64,000 nucleotides of DNA from NCBI RefSeq assembly GCF_035582795.1, contig NC_134365.1, positions 77,977,635 through 78,041,634 of the forward strand, written 5' to 3'. The notes under the pieces are model-generated. The model had not been told where the DNA came from, searched no databases, and saw only the letters and a list, made by a program, of their open reading frames with translations. Source of the stretch: Mycteria americana (taxonomy: Eukaryota > Chordata > Aves > Ciconiiformes > Ciconiidae). Each line of letters starts with the position of its first letter. Position 1 is the first letter of the stretch. This document shows positions 36,743 to 49,400 of this stretch, piece after piece. Made by a program: the position numbers and the translations under genes.

Positions 36743-38139
36743 CAACTAAAACTCAGAGAACAGACCTCTTAGTTTAATTCAAAAGAATCATTAGGATTAT
36801 GCTGTGAAGCTTAGAAGCTGCACTAAAATTGCTCAGAAACTATCAGCATCTACTATATTAGCTGTGTACAAACCAATTTTAATTTCTACAGCTTTATTAT
36901 GCAATACCATAATCACTTAGGAACATAATCACCAGACTATTGACCCAACCCCCAAAATCTTACTCAAAGGCTAGAAGATAAGGCCCAAGGGAAAAGCCAG
37001 TCAGTGGTTTTCACTAAAATGACCTACTTTCCATCTCTTGCCAAAGAACCTGAGAGTAGTTAACTTGAGACCTTTGCAAGCTTAATGGGCTATAATATGA
37101 CATGCAAAGAGAAAAAGAATTCCCCACAAACTGCCTGTGTCTTTGCTGGTGGATATCACTGTTTCAAACAGAACTGGAAGCCGATGGTGGAACAAGAATG
37201 ATGCTGGTGCCAGGTGTAGTTTCTCTGTGAAGGTTAGTATAGAGTGCAGTGAGGGTATTTCAGTTGGTCTGCAAACAGATGAAAAACTGTGAAAACTTAC
37301 TTTGACCAGGAAAGTTTAAATATCCTTTCTCTGCCCCTGCTCCCCAGCGTACAGCCCTGCGGCAGAAGTCGGTGAAGAGAGCGGCACAGTGTGCATGTGG
37401 GGCCTTGGCACAAGGGATGTAATGGGATTCTTTGTCCAGGTTATGATCAGTATTTGTCCTCAGCTTACCTCCCTCTGTAACTCAACACTTCCCCGTCCTG
37501 TGGTTCCTCATGAATTTTAAACACTAAAGGCTGTTTAACAGTCTTTTGGCCGCCAATCTAGTAGGAATTCCCTTATGGTGTGCCCAAGTAACACAGGATA
37601 ATCATACAAAAGGAGTAAAATTATTGGTTATAATTCCTCTGATAAATTGGCATCTCCAGGGGAACGTAAACAGGAGTTACCTGAATAACAAAACCAGCAT
37701 AGCTCATATTCTTTCTCCTCTGCATGCCTAGAAACAAGAGGGGTAAATTTGCAGCATCACACATAAGATATCTCAAAGGTAGTGTAACCTATTTCTTGGT
37801 CCTCCTCTTCAGATCTTTTTAGGGAGAGGAGAATGAGGCTTTCTATCATGAGACAAGGTTGCATTGTTCACCAAAGACGCCTAAACTGTGCTTTGTGTTT
37901 CTTCAGAAAATTTTCACAGTAGAGCATTCCCAGAAAGGTGTTAGGCAGAGATGAGGCCTTGATGTTTTTAGTTTAGACAGATTATCCCTTGATAAGGCCA
38001 GAATAATGTCACGTACACATGACAGACTGTCCTAGCAAGTTAAGGCAATTTTCCTGGGCTCCAGAAATTCTAGTAGGTACTTTGTCATCCTTCTGGAGAA
38101 GTGCTAGGCTATTGATCTGGCTTAGCACTCAGTAAATCA

Positions 38140-38285
38140 GGCTTCTCCTCTGACTCTGAAACTGGCCTGGCTGAGAGATATTGGGCCAACTTCACTACTG
38201 TATCCCTTTCCACCTCCCCCATGAAAATGGTTATCGTGATCAATCTCTTCTAAAATGCTTTATGAAAAGTGCCATGTGAGAGATC
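38140..38285 (+). repeat. MIR-like SINE relic
   Basis: The blocks TCTGACTCTGAAACTGGCC, TGAGAGATATTGGGCCAAC, CCCATGAAAATGG and AAATGCTTTATGAAAAGTGC follow the order of the MIR consensus, including its 3' end. It is diverged and the edges are approximate. Confidence 0.5.
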
Positions 38286-38925
38286 AATGATTACTAATGA
38301 ATCCCTGAAAGTCAAAAAGATCATAGAAAACATTTGCTGTTTCCAAGCAGGGAGTACCAATCATCTCTTTGAGCTCATATCCTTCTCTTTCTGACAGAAA
38401 TTCTCATCAGATCTTCAAGGCTGGCCAAGGTCTCGGACCTGATGACTTGCCACCTGTCCAGTAGTGCTCCTGTTACCTCCTGCTGGTGCTCTATCCTATG
38501 TGGTTCCTTTTCCTATAAATTATACGCCTTCAGCAAACCTAGGACTTAAACGGTACCTTTCTTCTAAGGAGTTAAAGGCACTTTACAAGTGCACTAGCAG
38601 TTTCTCTCTTCTTTTACGATAGATTTGATTTAACCTGTATCTTAGGAAAATGGCATGCCTATATCATAATTAACATGGTAGCTAAATGGAAAGGATTAAG
38701 GCAGAAGCTTTTGGTGGTTAAATGATGGACAGATGGCACACCTGTTGAATATACGTGCCAGACATTGGGTTGGGTTGATATCTGTTTACAGAAGTTTGTA
38801 AGCTGCATGCAAGTTTCCTGGTAGATTGTATCCCCATCAAACTATATTCAATTTCCATCACGTGGCCTTTCAGGCCTTACTTCATATTCCTGGAGCTATG
38901 GGGAAACGATTATGGACTGGATTGA

Positions 38926-39490
38926 TGTCGTGGTTTAGCCCCAGCTGGCAACTAAGCACCACGCAGCCGCTCGCTTGCTCCCCCTCGGTGGGATGGAGGA
39001 GAGAATCGGAAGAGCAAAAGCAAGAAAACTCGAGGGTTGAGGTAAAAACAGTTTAATAGGGAAAGCAAAAGCCACGCACGCAAGCGAAGCAAAGCAAGGA
39101 ATTCATTCACTGCTTCCCATGGGCAGGCAGGTGTGCAGCCATCTCCAGGAAAGCAGGGCTCCATCACGCGTAATGGTTACTTGGGAAGACAAACGCCATC
39201 ACTCCAAATGTCCCCCCCTTCCTTCTTCTTCCCCAGCTTTATATACTGAGCATGACGCCATATGGTATGGAATAGCCCTTTGGCCAGTTTGGATCAGCTG
39301 TCCCAGCTGTGTCCCCTCCCAGCTTCTTCTGCACCTGGCAGAGCACGGGAAGCTGAAAAGTCCTTGACTAGTGCAGCAACAACTAAAACATCTCTGTGTT
39401 ATCAACACTGTCTTCAGCACAAATCCAAAACATAGCCCCATACCAGCCACTATAAAGAAAATTAATTCTGTCTCAGCTGAAACCAGAACA
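38926..39490 (-). repeat. Solo LTR, ERVL-like family
   Basis: A 565-bp solo LTR of the same family as the ERV, on the minus strand. It starts TGTTCTGG and ends CCACGACA. Flanks ATTGA (38921-38925) and ATTCA (39491-39495) are a near-perfect 5-bp target duplication. The CRE position is mutated (TGACGCCA on plus) while the TATATA segment remains. Loss of the internal part is explained by LTR-LTR recombination. Confidence 0.88.
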
Positions 39491-39973
39491 ATTCAGTAAA
39501 GGATTTAGGCTATGTCTGCAACACAGATTGCAGCATACTATCTGTCATGATACTTGAGATAAATGGGACAATCTTGAAACTGCATATTGTACAACTGCAG
39601 TACGGTTAGTTAGTAGTGCTTGAGATGAGGTTGCATCAGCTTTCTCAGATGTCCCTGATTTTAGAGCTAGCTCCAGGATCTTTATCCTAAACAGCTATGT
39701 GCAGGGAAGATAAAACTGTAACTGGAATTAAATGAATAAACTGAAAAATGTGAAGGAAAAAAAAAAAAGGAAAGAAAAAGAAGGGATTAGAATAGGTTCT
39801 GGGAGGAAGGACAATTATCTTTACAGGCCTGGAGATAAAAGGGAGATGAAATAGGCAGTGATTAGCCAAAGGTTCAGTGTGTCAAACTAATCTACCTTTT
39901 TGATGAGACAGCTGCTTTTCCAGGGAAGGGAAATGGGATCCATCCTGTCCATATGTACCTCAGCTGATGTTTC

Positions 39974-39998
39974 GGTTTGGTTTGGTTTGGTTTGGTTT
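39974..39998 (+). repeat. (GGTTT)5 microsatellite
   Basis: Five perfect GGTTT units in tandem, in intergenic sequence. Confidence 0.95.
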
Positions 39999-40264
39999 TT
40001 GCATGAGAAGCTGTTTGCTAAGCTGGAGATGACGTAGTGAAGAAATTACAAGATCTGTTAGGGAGCAGCCCAAAGAGATAAAAACGGGTACTGAAAAAGA
40101 GCAGACATACACAGGAAGGGGAGTGCAGTGTTGGTGAGCAAACTTAGTATTGTGTACTGGGGAATCACAGTACATTTTAAAAAAATTGATCTAAGCTGAC
40201 ATGGGGAAGGACCTGGATTTATCAGCTGATCATAGTATGAATAATCAGAATCAGTGATTCAGTT

Positions 40265-40610
40265 TCCCTAGCAAAGCCTGTGTAAGGCTCTAGTGAAACC
40301 CCGTTTGAAGGACTGGTTGCAGCACTGGTCGGGGAGTGTTTGTAGCACCCTTCTCATGAGAGGAAGCTAGAGGAGCTCAGCTCCCCGAGTATCACAGAAT
40401 GAGGGCTGCCAGGAAATAAGGCTTATCGCTCCAAACATTGTCAGCGGCATAAAGGAGATACTAATGTAAAAGGATAAAGTACAAGAGCAGATGGTTATGA
40501 ACGGGCCACGTATCATTTTATGGTAGAAATCAGACTCCTTCTAACTATTAAAGCAATGAGGCTCAGGAACAGCCTTCTAGTGAAAGTTTAGGGATAAAAA
40601 TTATTTTTTA
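40265..40610 (+). repeat. Degraded CR1/L3-like LINE relic
   Basis: Short blocks in the right order recall the 3' part of CR1-clade ORF2: GTAAGGCTCTAGTGAAACCCC, TTGCAGCACTGGTCGG, GCTTATCGCTCCAAAC and CTCAGGAACAGCCTTCT. No frame survives. The assignment is tentative because the similarity is patchy. Confidence 0.35.
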
Positions 40611-43085
40611 AATGGAGTTGATCTCTACCAGCAAAATTGAGATTAGCCCTGAAAAACCTATTGATGGGATAATGCTCTGAAAATCCCCTGCTCCCATGCC
40701 ATTTAACCAGCTCTCCCTGTCAAATTTCTGCAGATGTTCAGAAATGTCCCTCTCTGAACACCTCAGTGTCTCTTTTCCAAAAGCATGGATTAAGAAATGG
40801 TACTCTCCTGCACTTAAGCTCTGAGTAAATAGCATGAGAGCACACATGGAGAGAATACGAGATACAGCAGAGCTGGCCCTTTCCTTTAGAAGAAGATGGA
40901 AAAAGGTAGGGGTCACAGTTACCTTTTTAGTGAAATAGGACTCTTCTAGGAAGCGTGGGATGTGGTTTCATCTCCATTTTCAGCTCCCTCCTTCCCTGTG
41001 AACTGAAATGGGTTCAGTCTCACACCTTCTTCTTCCCTAAATGAAGGGCAGTGCCTAAATGACAGGCAGGATTAGGATTAGGACACTCTCTGCTCTGCTC
41101 ATTGAAATGGTGAGATGATGAATGGATGAAGATGCACGGCCCCACAAGACAGAGGTGCCTAGAGAGCCAAGTTAGAGGTGGGAAAACTGGAAGTATGGCC
41201 CAGTGCTTGTGGTGCTCACTTAGGGGCAGAATCCTGAGTTGCTCATCATAGTGTTTTGAAGCTTGTTCAAAATCTCCCTGGTAAAACTATCTAATGATTG
41301 CTCAGGATGGCTTCAAGCCCACTCAGATTGAAGAAGAGCTTGAATCCTGCTCTCTCTTCCTGGCAGTGCACTTTCTATAAATAAAAAATTGCACAACACA
41401 ACCTCTCCTACATGTATTTGGAAAGTATGAGCTCCTCTTGGACTCTTTTGAGATGTTTTTAAATCCCATTGTTAGGATGTGATAGAGCATGCAGGTAGCT
41501 AAAGAGGTTTTCTGCAGCCCTGAGTGAGGCAATTGAATCCTAGAGGATTTCAGACATGCTGTTCTCTGTTTTTTTTTCATAGCCCAGCTCTGGGGAGCTC
41601 CCTGCCAGGCAAGGTAGTTGTTGTGAGTTCCCTTCCGAGCCACTCAATCTCCACCAGAATTACAGCAGGAGCCTAATGGAAACTGGGATTTGTCATGATG
41701 GGGAGGAGTCACACACAAATATCAGTTCCTCTTACAACTTTGAGAGGAAACCGGCACCTTTTACAGGGAGCTAAACCCTGCCTGGACGTGCTCAGATGCA
41801 TTTAAGGCTTCCAGAGGACTTGAGCAGAGAAACATTTAGGGCACGTCTCTGGCCTGCGATGCAGCACTCCACAGAAATACCTGAACTAGCGGTGAGGAAA
41901 ATAGTCTGCAGAGCTGAAAGCATGATGATATTGCTACACTGATGCAGACGAGAGTCAGGGCTGGTTGACACCAACACAGCACCTTCTTCATACAGGCATA
42001 TTATGTAGCAAATAGCCAGGTCTCGCACAGTGCTGTGCTAGTAAACGTACGGGTCTGCATGCAGCTAGGTTAGACATCGTGATTAAGCAGTTCTGTAAAG
42101 ACAATTGCAAGTGATCGTATCAATCAGTTGGTGCCAATCACTTTATCAGTGTGCTACAGATTTTCTGGAGGTCTTCAGGTGCTTAAAGGTGCCATTACGA
42201 GACCTCCAAAAGTCCACCAGTACCTGGCGCCTGGTTTTGATGGATCAGTCAGCTGGGTACTATTGGAACTCTGCTAGATGACACGGTTTTAGAATTCAAA
42301 TGGCATTCAGCTGCTTTGCTTCTACTTCTGTCTGTAAAATGTTGGTAGAACACGAACACAGGTTGTGTAAGTTAATGGTTTGAGATACTCAGAAAAAAGC
42401 AGATTATTCTATAATCTTCCCTTTATAAGCCTAGTATTATCATCATGAATTTTCCTCTCTTAATTACAGGATTATTGAACAGTGCCTGCTCTTACAGCAG
42501 GTTATGAAATACAAGCGATGGTACACGCTCGCGTGACATATTCCTTTGAGCCTCGGACAACCAGGGTAACCGCTAAACCGCGCTTTCCGCTCCCCGCAGG
42601 GGCTGCCCGAGCTGCGCCGTGCCCCGCTACCCCGCCACGGCGGGAAGCAGCGGCAGATGCCAGCGCTGCCTTCGTTTCTTGTCTGAAGACTAACGGGCGC
42701 GTTTCAGCCTTACCACAACCCGGCGGCCAGAGCCCTGCCCAGCCCAGCCTGGGCCCTATTTCGCGGCCTACGGCTGTGTCTGGGGGGTGCGCGGCACGAG
42801 CCACGCGCCCCACGGGACCGATTGGCTCGGGGGCAGGGAGAAGCCAGCCGCCCCGCAGGGCGGAGAGCCGGGGACAGGAGGGGCTGGGGAACCCGCGGAG
42901 GCCGCCCTCGGCGAGGGGGCCGAGGGACGCGGGGCCGCTGCCGTTGCCCTGCCACGCGGGGCGCGGGTCACGCAGCGCCGCGGCCGCCCGGCGCGCGCCC
43001 TCCCTCGGACGGGGAGGAGCCGACGAGAGGAGGCGGGGCCTCATTTGCATCTGCGCTTGGGTTGGCTGGGGCGCCTAGAGCCGCC

Positions 43086-43104
43086 GGGGCGGGGCGGGGC
43101 GGGG
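43086..43104 (+). promoter_or_regulatory. Tandem GC boxes / G4 motif
   Basis: Four GGGG tracts separated by single C residues make overlapping Sp1-type GC boxes and, on the same strand, a canonical short-loop G-quadruplex motif. It lies about 195 bp upstream of the PNPLA3 ATG. Confidence 0.7.
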
Positions 43105-43299
43105 CGAGCGGAAGCGCGGGATTGGCCGCCGCGCGGGCCGGCGGCGCTGGGCGCGGCCGCCATGTAAGGCGCAGGGCGGTGCCGCCGCTCGCGCCCCAGT
43201 CGCCTGGCAGCGGCTCCCGCGGCCGGAGCTGCGCGCTGCCTGCCTGAGGGCCCGCGCGCGGGCGGCGCCCTTCGCGCCGCTCCTCGCCCGCCGGTGACG

Positions 43300-43486
43300 A
43301 TGCTGGACCGCGAGCGCGGCTGGAGCGTCTCGTTCGCCGGCTGCGGCTTCCTGGGCGTCTACCACATCGGCGCCGCCACCTGCCTGCAGGAGCGCGCCCC
43401 GCACATCATCCGCGACGCCCGGCACATCTACGGCGCCTCCGCCGGGGCGCTCGCCGGCGCCGTGCTCGTCGGAGGCGGCTCTCTGG
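43300..43486 (+). CDS. PNPLA3: PNPLA3 coding exon 1
   Basis: Residues 1-62 plus one base. It carries the start of the patatin domain with [18 protein letters not shown] and the GASAG nucleophile elbow (Ser47). The donor is CTCTGG|GTCAGC, phase 1; the non-consensus +3 C makes this a weaker donor. The split codon gives Ala63 after joining to exon 2. Confidence 0.92.
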
Positions 43487-46400
43487 GTCAGCGGCTCCGC
43501 CTTTCTGCCCCGGCGGCGGCGGGGGGTCCGGCGGGCTGAGGGGAGCGGGCTGAGGTGGCTGAGGCGAGGCGAGCCGCGGAGCGGGCCTGCGGGAAGGGGC
43601 AGGTGTGGCGGGCCGGGCCGGCTGCCGTGGCGGCCGCGGCGCGGCTCCGGACCCGGGGAGCGCCTCGGCCCGCCTCCGCCGGCGCTGCGGGCTGGCGGGG
43701 GCAGCCGCGGGGTGGGCTGGGCTGGGCTGGGCTGCCCTTCCCTTCCGGGCCGGCTCTTCTTCTCTCTCTTTCTCGTTTTCTGCCCCCGAAGAGGAACGTG
43801 ACCCCTCTTATGAAATCAAATCCGCACGGGTTATGCGGCCCTGTAGGTGCCGGGCTGTCTTTTCTTCTATTCCGTTACGTATCATCCTGTGCAGATCTTA
43901 CCTCCGAGTAAAATACACAAAAATCGTGTGTTTCCTTGAGGGTGGGGGAATGAGGGAAGAGGCAGGTGGTAAAGTTAGCGTGTCTTCACCTTGGATGGAT
44001 ATTTAGCAACCTCCCGGGCTCAGGAAATGATCTTGACGATGCCTCATCTGATTTCACCACCTGTGTAGTAAAATGGTCGGAGTTTACTACCCCAGGTACA
44101 GGGACAGATATGCGTGTCCGCCTAAGGAGTTCCTGTACCTCCTGGCCTCGGAGTTGCAAATACCGGATTGATGACAACCGCTCTTACATTTGTGCAAAGT
44201 AGAGGAATTAAAAACTGTTGGGAGAGCGGGAGGTAGCTGAATCCTAACGCCCTTCAAAGCAAGCAGACTAACCCTGTCATCAGTTTGAAACAAAATACTT
44301 ACGCTTTTGGGAAGTAATGCATCTCTTCTGTTGTTACCTTTGCACCTGAAGTTCCAGTTAGCTTTAACTTGCTTCCTCTAAAGCTTCTCCTTTCTTGGGG
44401 TAAGGCTAAGAGAGTTAAGGTCAGGGCTTAGGTTAGCTTTAACGTGCTTTTCCTCTTTAATCTGTGCACAGTGTATATTGCATAAGTCACTTAGGTATAT
44501 GATTAAAAACAGTGGATTGATTAAAATCAGATTTTAATTGTGATTTAAGTAATAGGAGTTAATCTTGTTTTGTATTTATACTAGATAAAAGATGTTAGTT
44601 TAAACCAAATAGAGTCTCTCTTGTGAAATAAGCACTTATTTTCTAGCAGTAGGAAAAGTATACCTTACTTTTACCTATTTAGGGCTCATGAGAACCCAAA
44701 TATACATTTATGTAGTGAATTAGACATGCTAGACATTAAAGCAAGCTTGATACAAGTAAAGTACCGAGGTGTTTAGGATAGTGACTGGAATGCAGTTAAA
44801 AAAGTATGAGATACCTGGAAATCTGAAAATGGTTTTCCTTTTCAACCAAAGAAATCCACTGAATAAAAGCTTGTCTAGTTCATGGCTCCACACTGATTGG
44901 TTTTGTTAATGGTACCCTTAACAGGTTTAGAACTAGAAGGTTTTGTAAATTCACATTTCTTCTTTCTAGATGGAGAAGGGAAGCAATGAGTGCTTATTTT
45001 GAGCACTCAAAATAAGCAGAGGAGAGGGTTTGGGTTTTGCTTTTAAATTTCTGAGGGAACAGTTCACTGACTAAAATGAACAGAAGTTCTCTGTATGTGC
45101 AAGAGAGTAATGCTCTGAAATGCTTGTCCCTGCTGCTTAATCACTGACCTCTATCACATACGATTTATTTCTTCAACGTTTTAGCAATAAAATTGTGCTA
45201 CTTAAACTTTTAAATTTAATTTTGCTGTAATGTCCTAACATAATACACTTGAGTTATTATCAGGTTAGTATCAGCTTTTAAAACAAATCATATTTATCCA
45301 TAAGTATTTATTTTTAGAATGTATCAACTTTAAGTCTTAAGTCATTGTAAATGATTTAAGAAGGAAGCTGCTTTAAATATTTGAAGTGCTCTTAAGCACA
45401 AAAAAAATATATTGTTTACCTGAAAGTATGTGTTATTAACAACTTCTAAAATTTTTTAGCATTTAAATAAATGAGACTTGCAGACTTCAAATTATTCCCT
45501 TGTCTTTCCCTTCTCATATGCCAACTGAGATTTTTGCTTTTCTCTAACTAATATAATAGCTAGAATGTGTGTGATCACTGCCCAAGGTATTGTATTTCAT
45601 GGGCAACTGTATTTCTTCTGGAAACTTCTTTTTAAAAAAAAAAAAAAGTCACTTGGGAATGTTGGAATATAATGCAAAACCAGCTACATCCTAAAATCTG
45701 TGAATCATTGTAAATTCATCAAAGGAAGAAGGTATTCCCATGTTAATTCTGTATCTTTTTAGCTGTTAATTTTTTGTGAGTTTGTGTGAAAGCAGAGGAT
45801 TGTAAATAAGCTCTAAAGAAACACTGTGGTATAATAATTTGATATATTTCATTAGTTTGTATTGTATGGCTCCCTTACATTGATATACTTTAATATGCAG
45901 CATTTGTTATTTCTGCAGTTGTGCTTATAAGTCCCATGTGTTTTCACAGTTGCATTTCACTGTGGGAAGACAGAGCCAGACTCTTCTTAGAGATGGGTAG
46001 TGGAAGGATGAGAGGCAGCAGACACAAGCTGGAACATGGCAAATTCTGATTAGGTATAAGGAAAAGAAAATTACCATGAGAGTGCTAAAATACAGGAGCA
46101 GGTGCCCAGAGAGGTTGTGGCATCTCCATCCTTGGAGGTGTTCAAGACTTGACTGGACCCAGACCTGAATTAGTATGCTTGTTGGTGCACGTAAGACTCT
46201 TGAGTGTGTATGTACAGGGTTTTTGACTAAAACTGATGTGCATATTTCATCTCTTACAAGTTTGTAGCTGGATGTTTTAAATGAAGGGTTTTCTTTGTGC
46301 TTCATTTTACCTGTTGGACAGGCAAACTGAGAGTCTGTAGAATTTCAAGTTTGAATAAATATAAACATTAGCCATTGAATGGGGGGAAAAAAAAGTGTAC

Positions 46401-49400
46401 TTTTCCAGGCTGAGGAAGAAGTTTCCTTCATTGAATATGGGGGAAGGTAGAGGGAGAAGCTTAGAGGTGACTGTTCTTTTGAGGATAAACTGCATTCCAG
46501 GCTATTCCAATGGAACTGTTAAAGTGCACTCCTTAAAGTGTTAGATCTTCCCCATGGATGTCTTGGAGATCTGGTATTTCGGTGGCGATGTGGTCATTCA
46601 TTCTAGTGGGGCACTAAAGAGAACAGGTTTGGTGGGGGCTGTAAATATGATGTCAGGTTTTACTCTGTGGGAAATGAATTAATAGTTATTTAACCATTGT
46701 CCTGGTTTTGGCTGGGATAGAGTTAATTTTCTTCCTAGTAGCTGGTATAGTGCTGTGTTTCGGATTTAGGATGAGAATAATGTTGATAACACACTGATGT
46801 TCTAGTTGTTGTTAAGTAGTGCGTACACTAGGTCAAGGACTTTTCAGCTTCTCACACTGCCCTGCCAGCAAGGAGGCTGGAAGTGCACAAGAAGCTGGGA
46901 GGGAGGGGGCACAGCCAGGACAGCTGACCCAAACTGGCCAAAGGGATATTGCGTACCATATGACATCATGCTGAACAAAAAATGGGGGAGTTGGCTGGGG
47001 GTGTGTGGTGGCTGCTCAGGAACTGGCTGGGCATCGGTCAGTGGGTGGTAGGCAATTACATTGTGCTTCACTTGTTTTGTATATTCTTTTATCACTATTA
47101 TTATTTTCCCTTCCTTTTCTGCCCTATTAAATTGCCTTTATCTCAACCCACGAGTTTGACCTTTTTTCCGATTCTCTCCCCCATCCTGCTGGGGGGGAGT
47201 GAGTGAATGGCTGCGTGGTGTTTAGCTGCCTGCTGGGTTAAACCACAACAGCCATTAAAAATAGGAATATAGAAATATAACTAGGAATTTAGAGATATAA
47301 CTAGAAACAGTTCACATTTAATAGGAACATTAATTTCTTTAGCTCTCTTGCATTTCAAAAAATAAAACAGATGTACCAAGGTCTGCCGAAAATCCCAGTC
47401 TGTCTTGAGCTCTAGCCCTCTGTCCCTTTCTGAGAAGATCCCATTTTAGAATACACCAGCCTAAGAGGTAACTATTTTATTCCTGTTGAGGAAGGAAGAG
47501 AAGTTAGAATACTTTGAAGTCTATTGAATTAATAATGAACAACTTTTTAAATTTTCAGTGTTTTAATATCACATACTCTTGGGTAGACACAACATATTTT
47601 TTTTTTTTTTTTTTTGCTTAGGAGCCCTTCTCATATTTAAAATAGGTTACAATAAATGAAGTATGTAAACTTGATCCCCCCCCGACTACCTCAGATGTAG
47701 AAGTTCTTGTATGTGGAAGAGATGGGTAAACTGTGAAATTTCATTTTGATGGGTAGTTATTTTCTGAAAGGAAGTTGAAATGAGAGGAGTTGAAATCTAA
47801 ACTGTTAGAGGTCATCAGTTTTGCAGCCCTTTAATGGGGTATGTAAAGTGAGCTGGTACTTGCCTGACATTTTTTATGGTGAGAGGTAAATAGTCACAAC
47901 ACAAGGTTAGTAGAGGGCACTGGTTTACTATTTTTTTTTTTCCTGCAGCAGCAGGCCTGCAATGCAAATGAGTGAAGGTGTTACCATGCTTCAAACTTAA
48001 GTAATAGCTTGAGCTTCAATTTGACAGGATGCTAGCTAGAAAAACAGGGTCAAGACCTGGCAGAGAAGTGGGAGCATATGTATTTGTTTGCTCGTGTGTC
48101 CTTGTATCCAGTGCTCTTGGTCTGTTTTTTAGAACAAGCAATTTAGTTGCTTGGTGCATAAGTTTTCAAAAATGTACTTATTTTGCAAAACAAAATTAAT
48201 GCATGCACTAAGACTGCAGTTCCTGGACAGAGTTCTGGTAGTTCAGTATCTCAGACTCCTGCAGTGTGCCTGATTTCTCTCTGTAGAAAGTTTAGAAGAT
48301 TGAACATTGCTAAATTAGTTTATTAAAACAAAAAAGAGGTGGTAATTTGTATCTGTTGTGGTTTAACCCCAGCTGGCAACTAAGCACCACACAGCTGCTT
48401 GCTCACTCCACCCTGGTGGGATGGGGGAGAGAATCAGAAGGGTAAAAGTGAGAAAACTCATGGGTTGAGATAAAGACAGTTTAATAGGTAAAGCAAAAGC
48501 CACGCATGCAAGCAAAGCAAAGCAAGGAATTCATTCCCTGCTTCCCATGGGCAGGCAGGCAGGTGTTCAGCCATCTCCAGGAAAGCAGGGCTCTATCATG
48601 TGTCATGGTTACTGGGGAAGACAAACACCATCACTCTGAACATCCCCCCTTCCTTCCTTCTTCCCCCAGCTTTATATGCTGAGCATGATGCCATATGGTA
48701 TGGGATATCCCTTTGGTCAGTTGGGGTCAGCTGTGCCAGCCGTGTCCCCTCCCAGCTTCTTGTGCACCCCCAGCCTACTTGCTGGTGGGGTGGGGTGAGA
48801 AGCAGAAGAGGCCTTGACTCTGTGTAAGCCCTGCTCAGCAATAACTAAAACATCCCTGTGTTATCAACACTGCTTCCAGCAAAAATCCAAGACATGGCCC
48901 CATAGTAGCTACTATGAAGAAAATTAACTCTATCCCAGCCAAAACCAGCACAATATCTGAGTGCATGAAAAACAGAGCTGCTAAAACTGTCTACATAACT
49001 GCTTTTGGAAATAACTTCTTCACTTTCCAGAATGACTTGTGCCATTTTTTTGATTGCATGTAAAATGGGTTTTACTAATATAAGCATGTATTTGACCATG
49101 AACAGTGAGCTGTCTCTAAATCGTTTGCTGTCTTCTGGGGTGGGACATGGGATCAGGCTACTGGTATCAGTGGATTCATGGTTCAAGGCTTCACTCTGCA
49201 ATAGTGGAATGAAAAAAATTGTAGTGGTAAAAATTGAGTATGTCTGATACCTCAGATTTTTTTTAAAGATACTCTTTTGAACATAGACTCTTGGTTTACT
49301 GTGTTAAGAATGAGAAAATGTTTAGGTATTGCAATTTGAGGGGGAATAAAATAACACTGTAGAAAGATATTATTTTTGGAAATTAATCTGAACTTAAAGG

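Larger units (their letters stand above)
35268..38925. other. Intergenic, no gene recognised
   Basis: Non-coding sequence between the ERV and a solo LTR. It includes a small 11-bp-unit tandem repeat (36715-36742), an ATG-initiated short frame at 36490 followed by a possible donor, and a MIR-like relic near 38140-38285. No recognised gene. Confidence 0.55.
39491..42520. other. Intergenic, old LINE relic only
   Basis: Non-coding sequence upstream of the PNPLA3 CpG island. It contains a (GGTTT)5 run and a degraded CR1/L3-like segment (listed separately). No coding exon recognised. Confidence 0.55.
42520..43760. promoter_or_regulatory. PNPLA3: CpG island / PNPLA3 promoter
   Basis: GC-rich, CpG-dense sequence spans the region upstream of and including coding exon 1 and the start of intron 1. 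Visible elements on the approach to the ATG at 43300 are an inverted CCAAT box ATTGG at 42821, an octamer ATTTGCAT at 43043-43050, four GGGG tracts forming tandem GC boxes at 43086-43104, and another inverted CCAAT box at 43121-43125. There is no TATA box close to the ATG. The transcription start is probably between about 43130 and 43290 (inference). Confidence 0.82.

Noticed and set aside
42482..43247. Open frames of 126-198 codons upstream of PNPLA3
   Set aside because: Same GC-rich artefact in the promoter CpG island; none matches a known protein.
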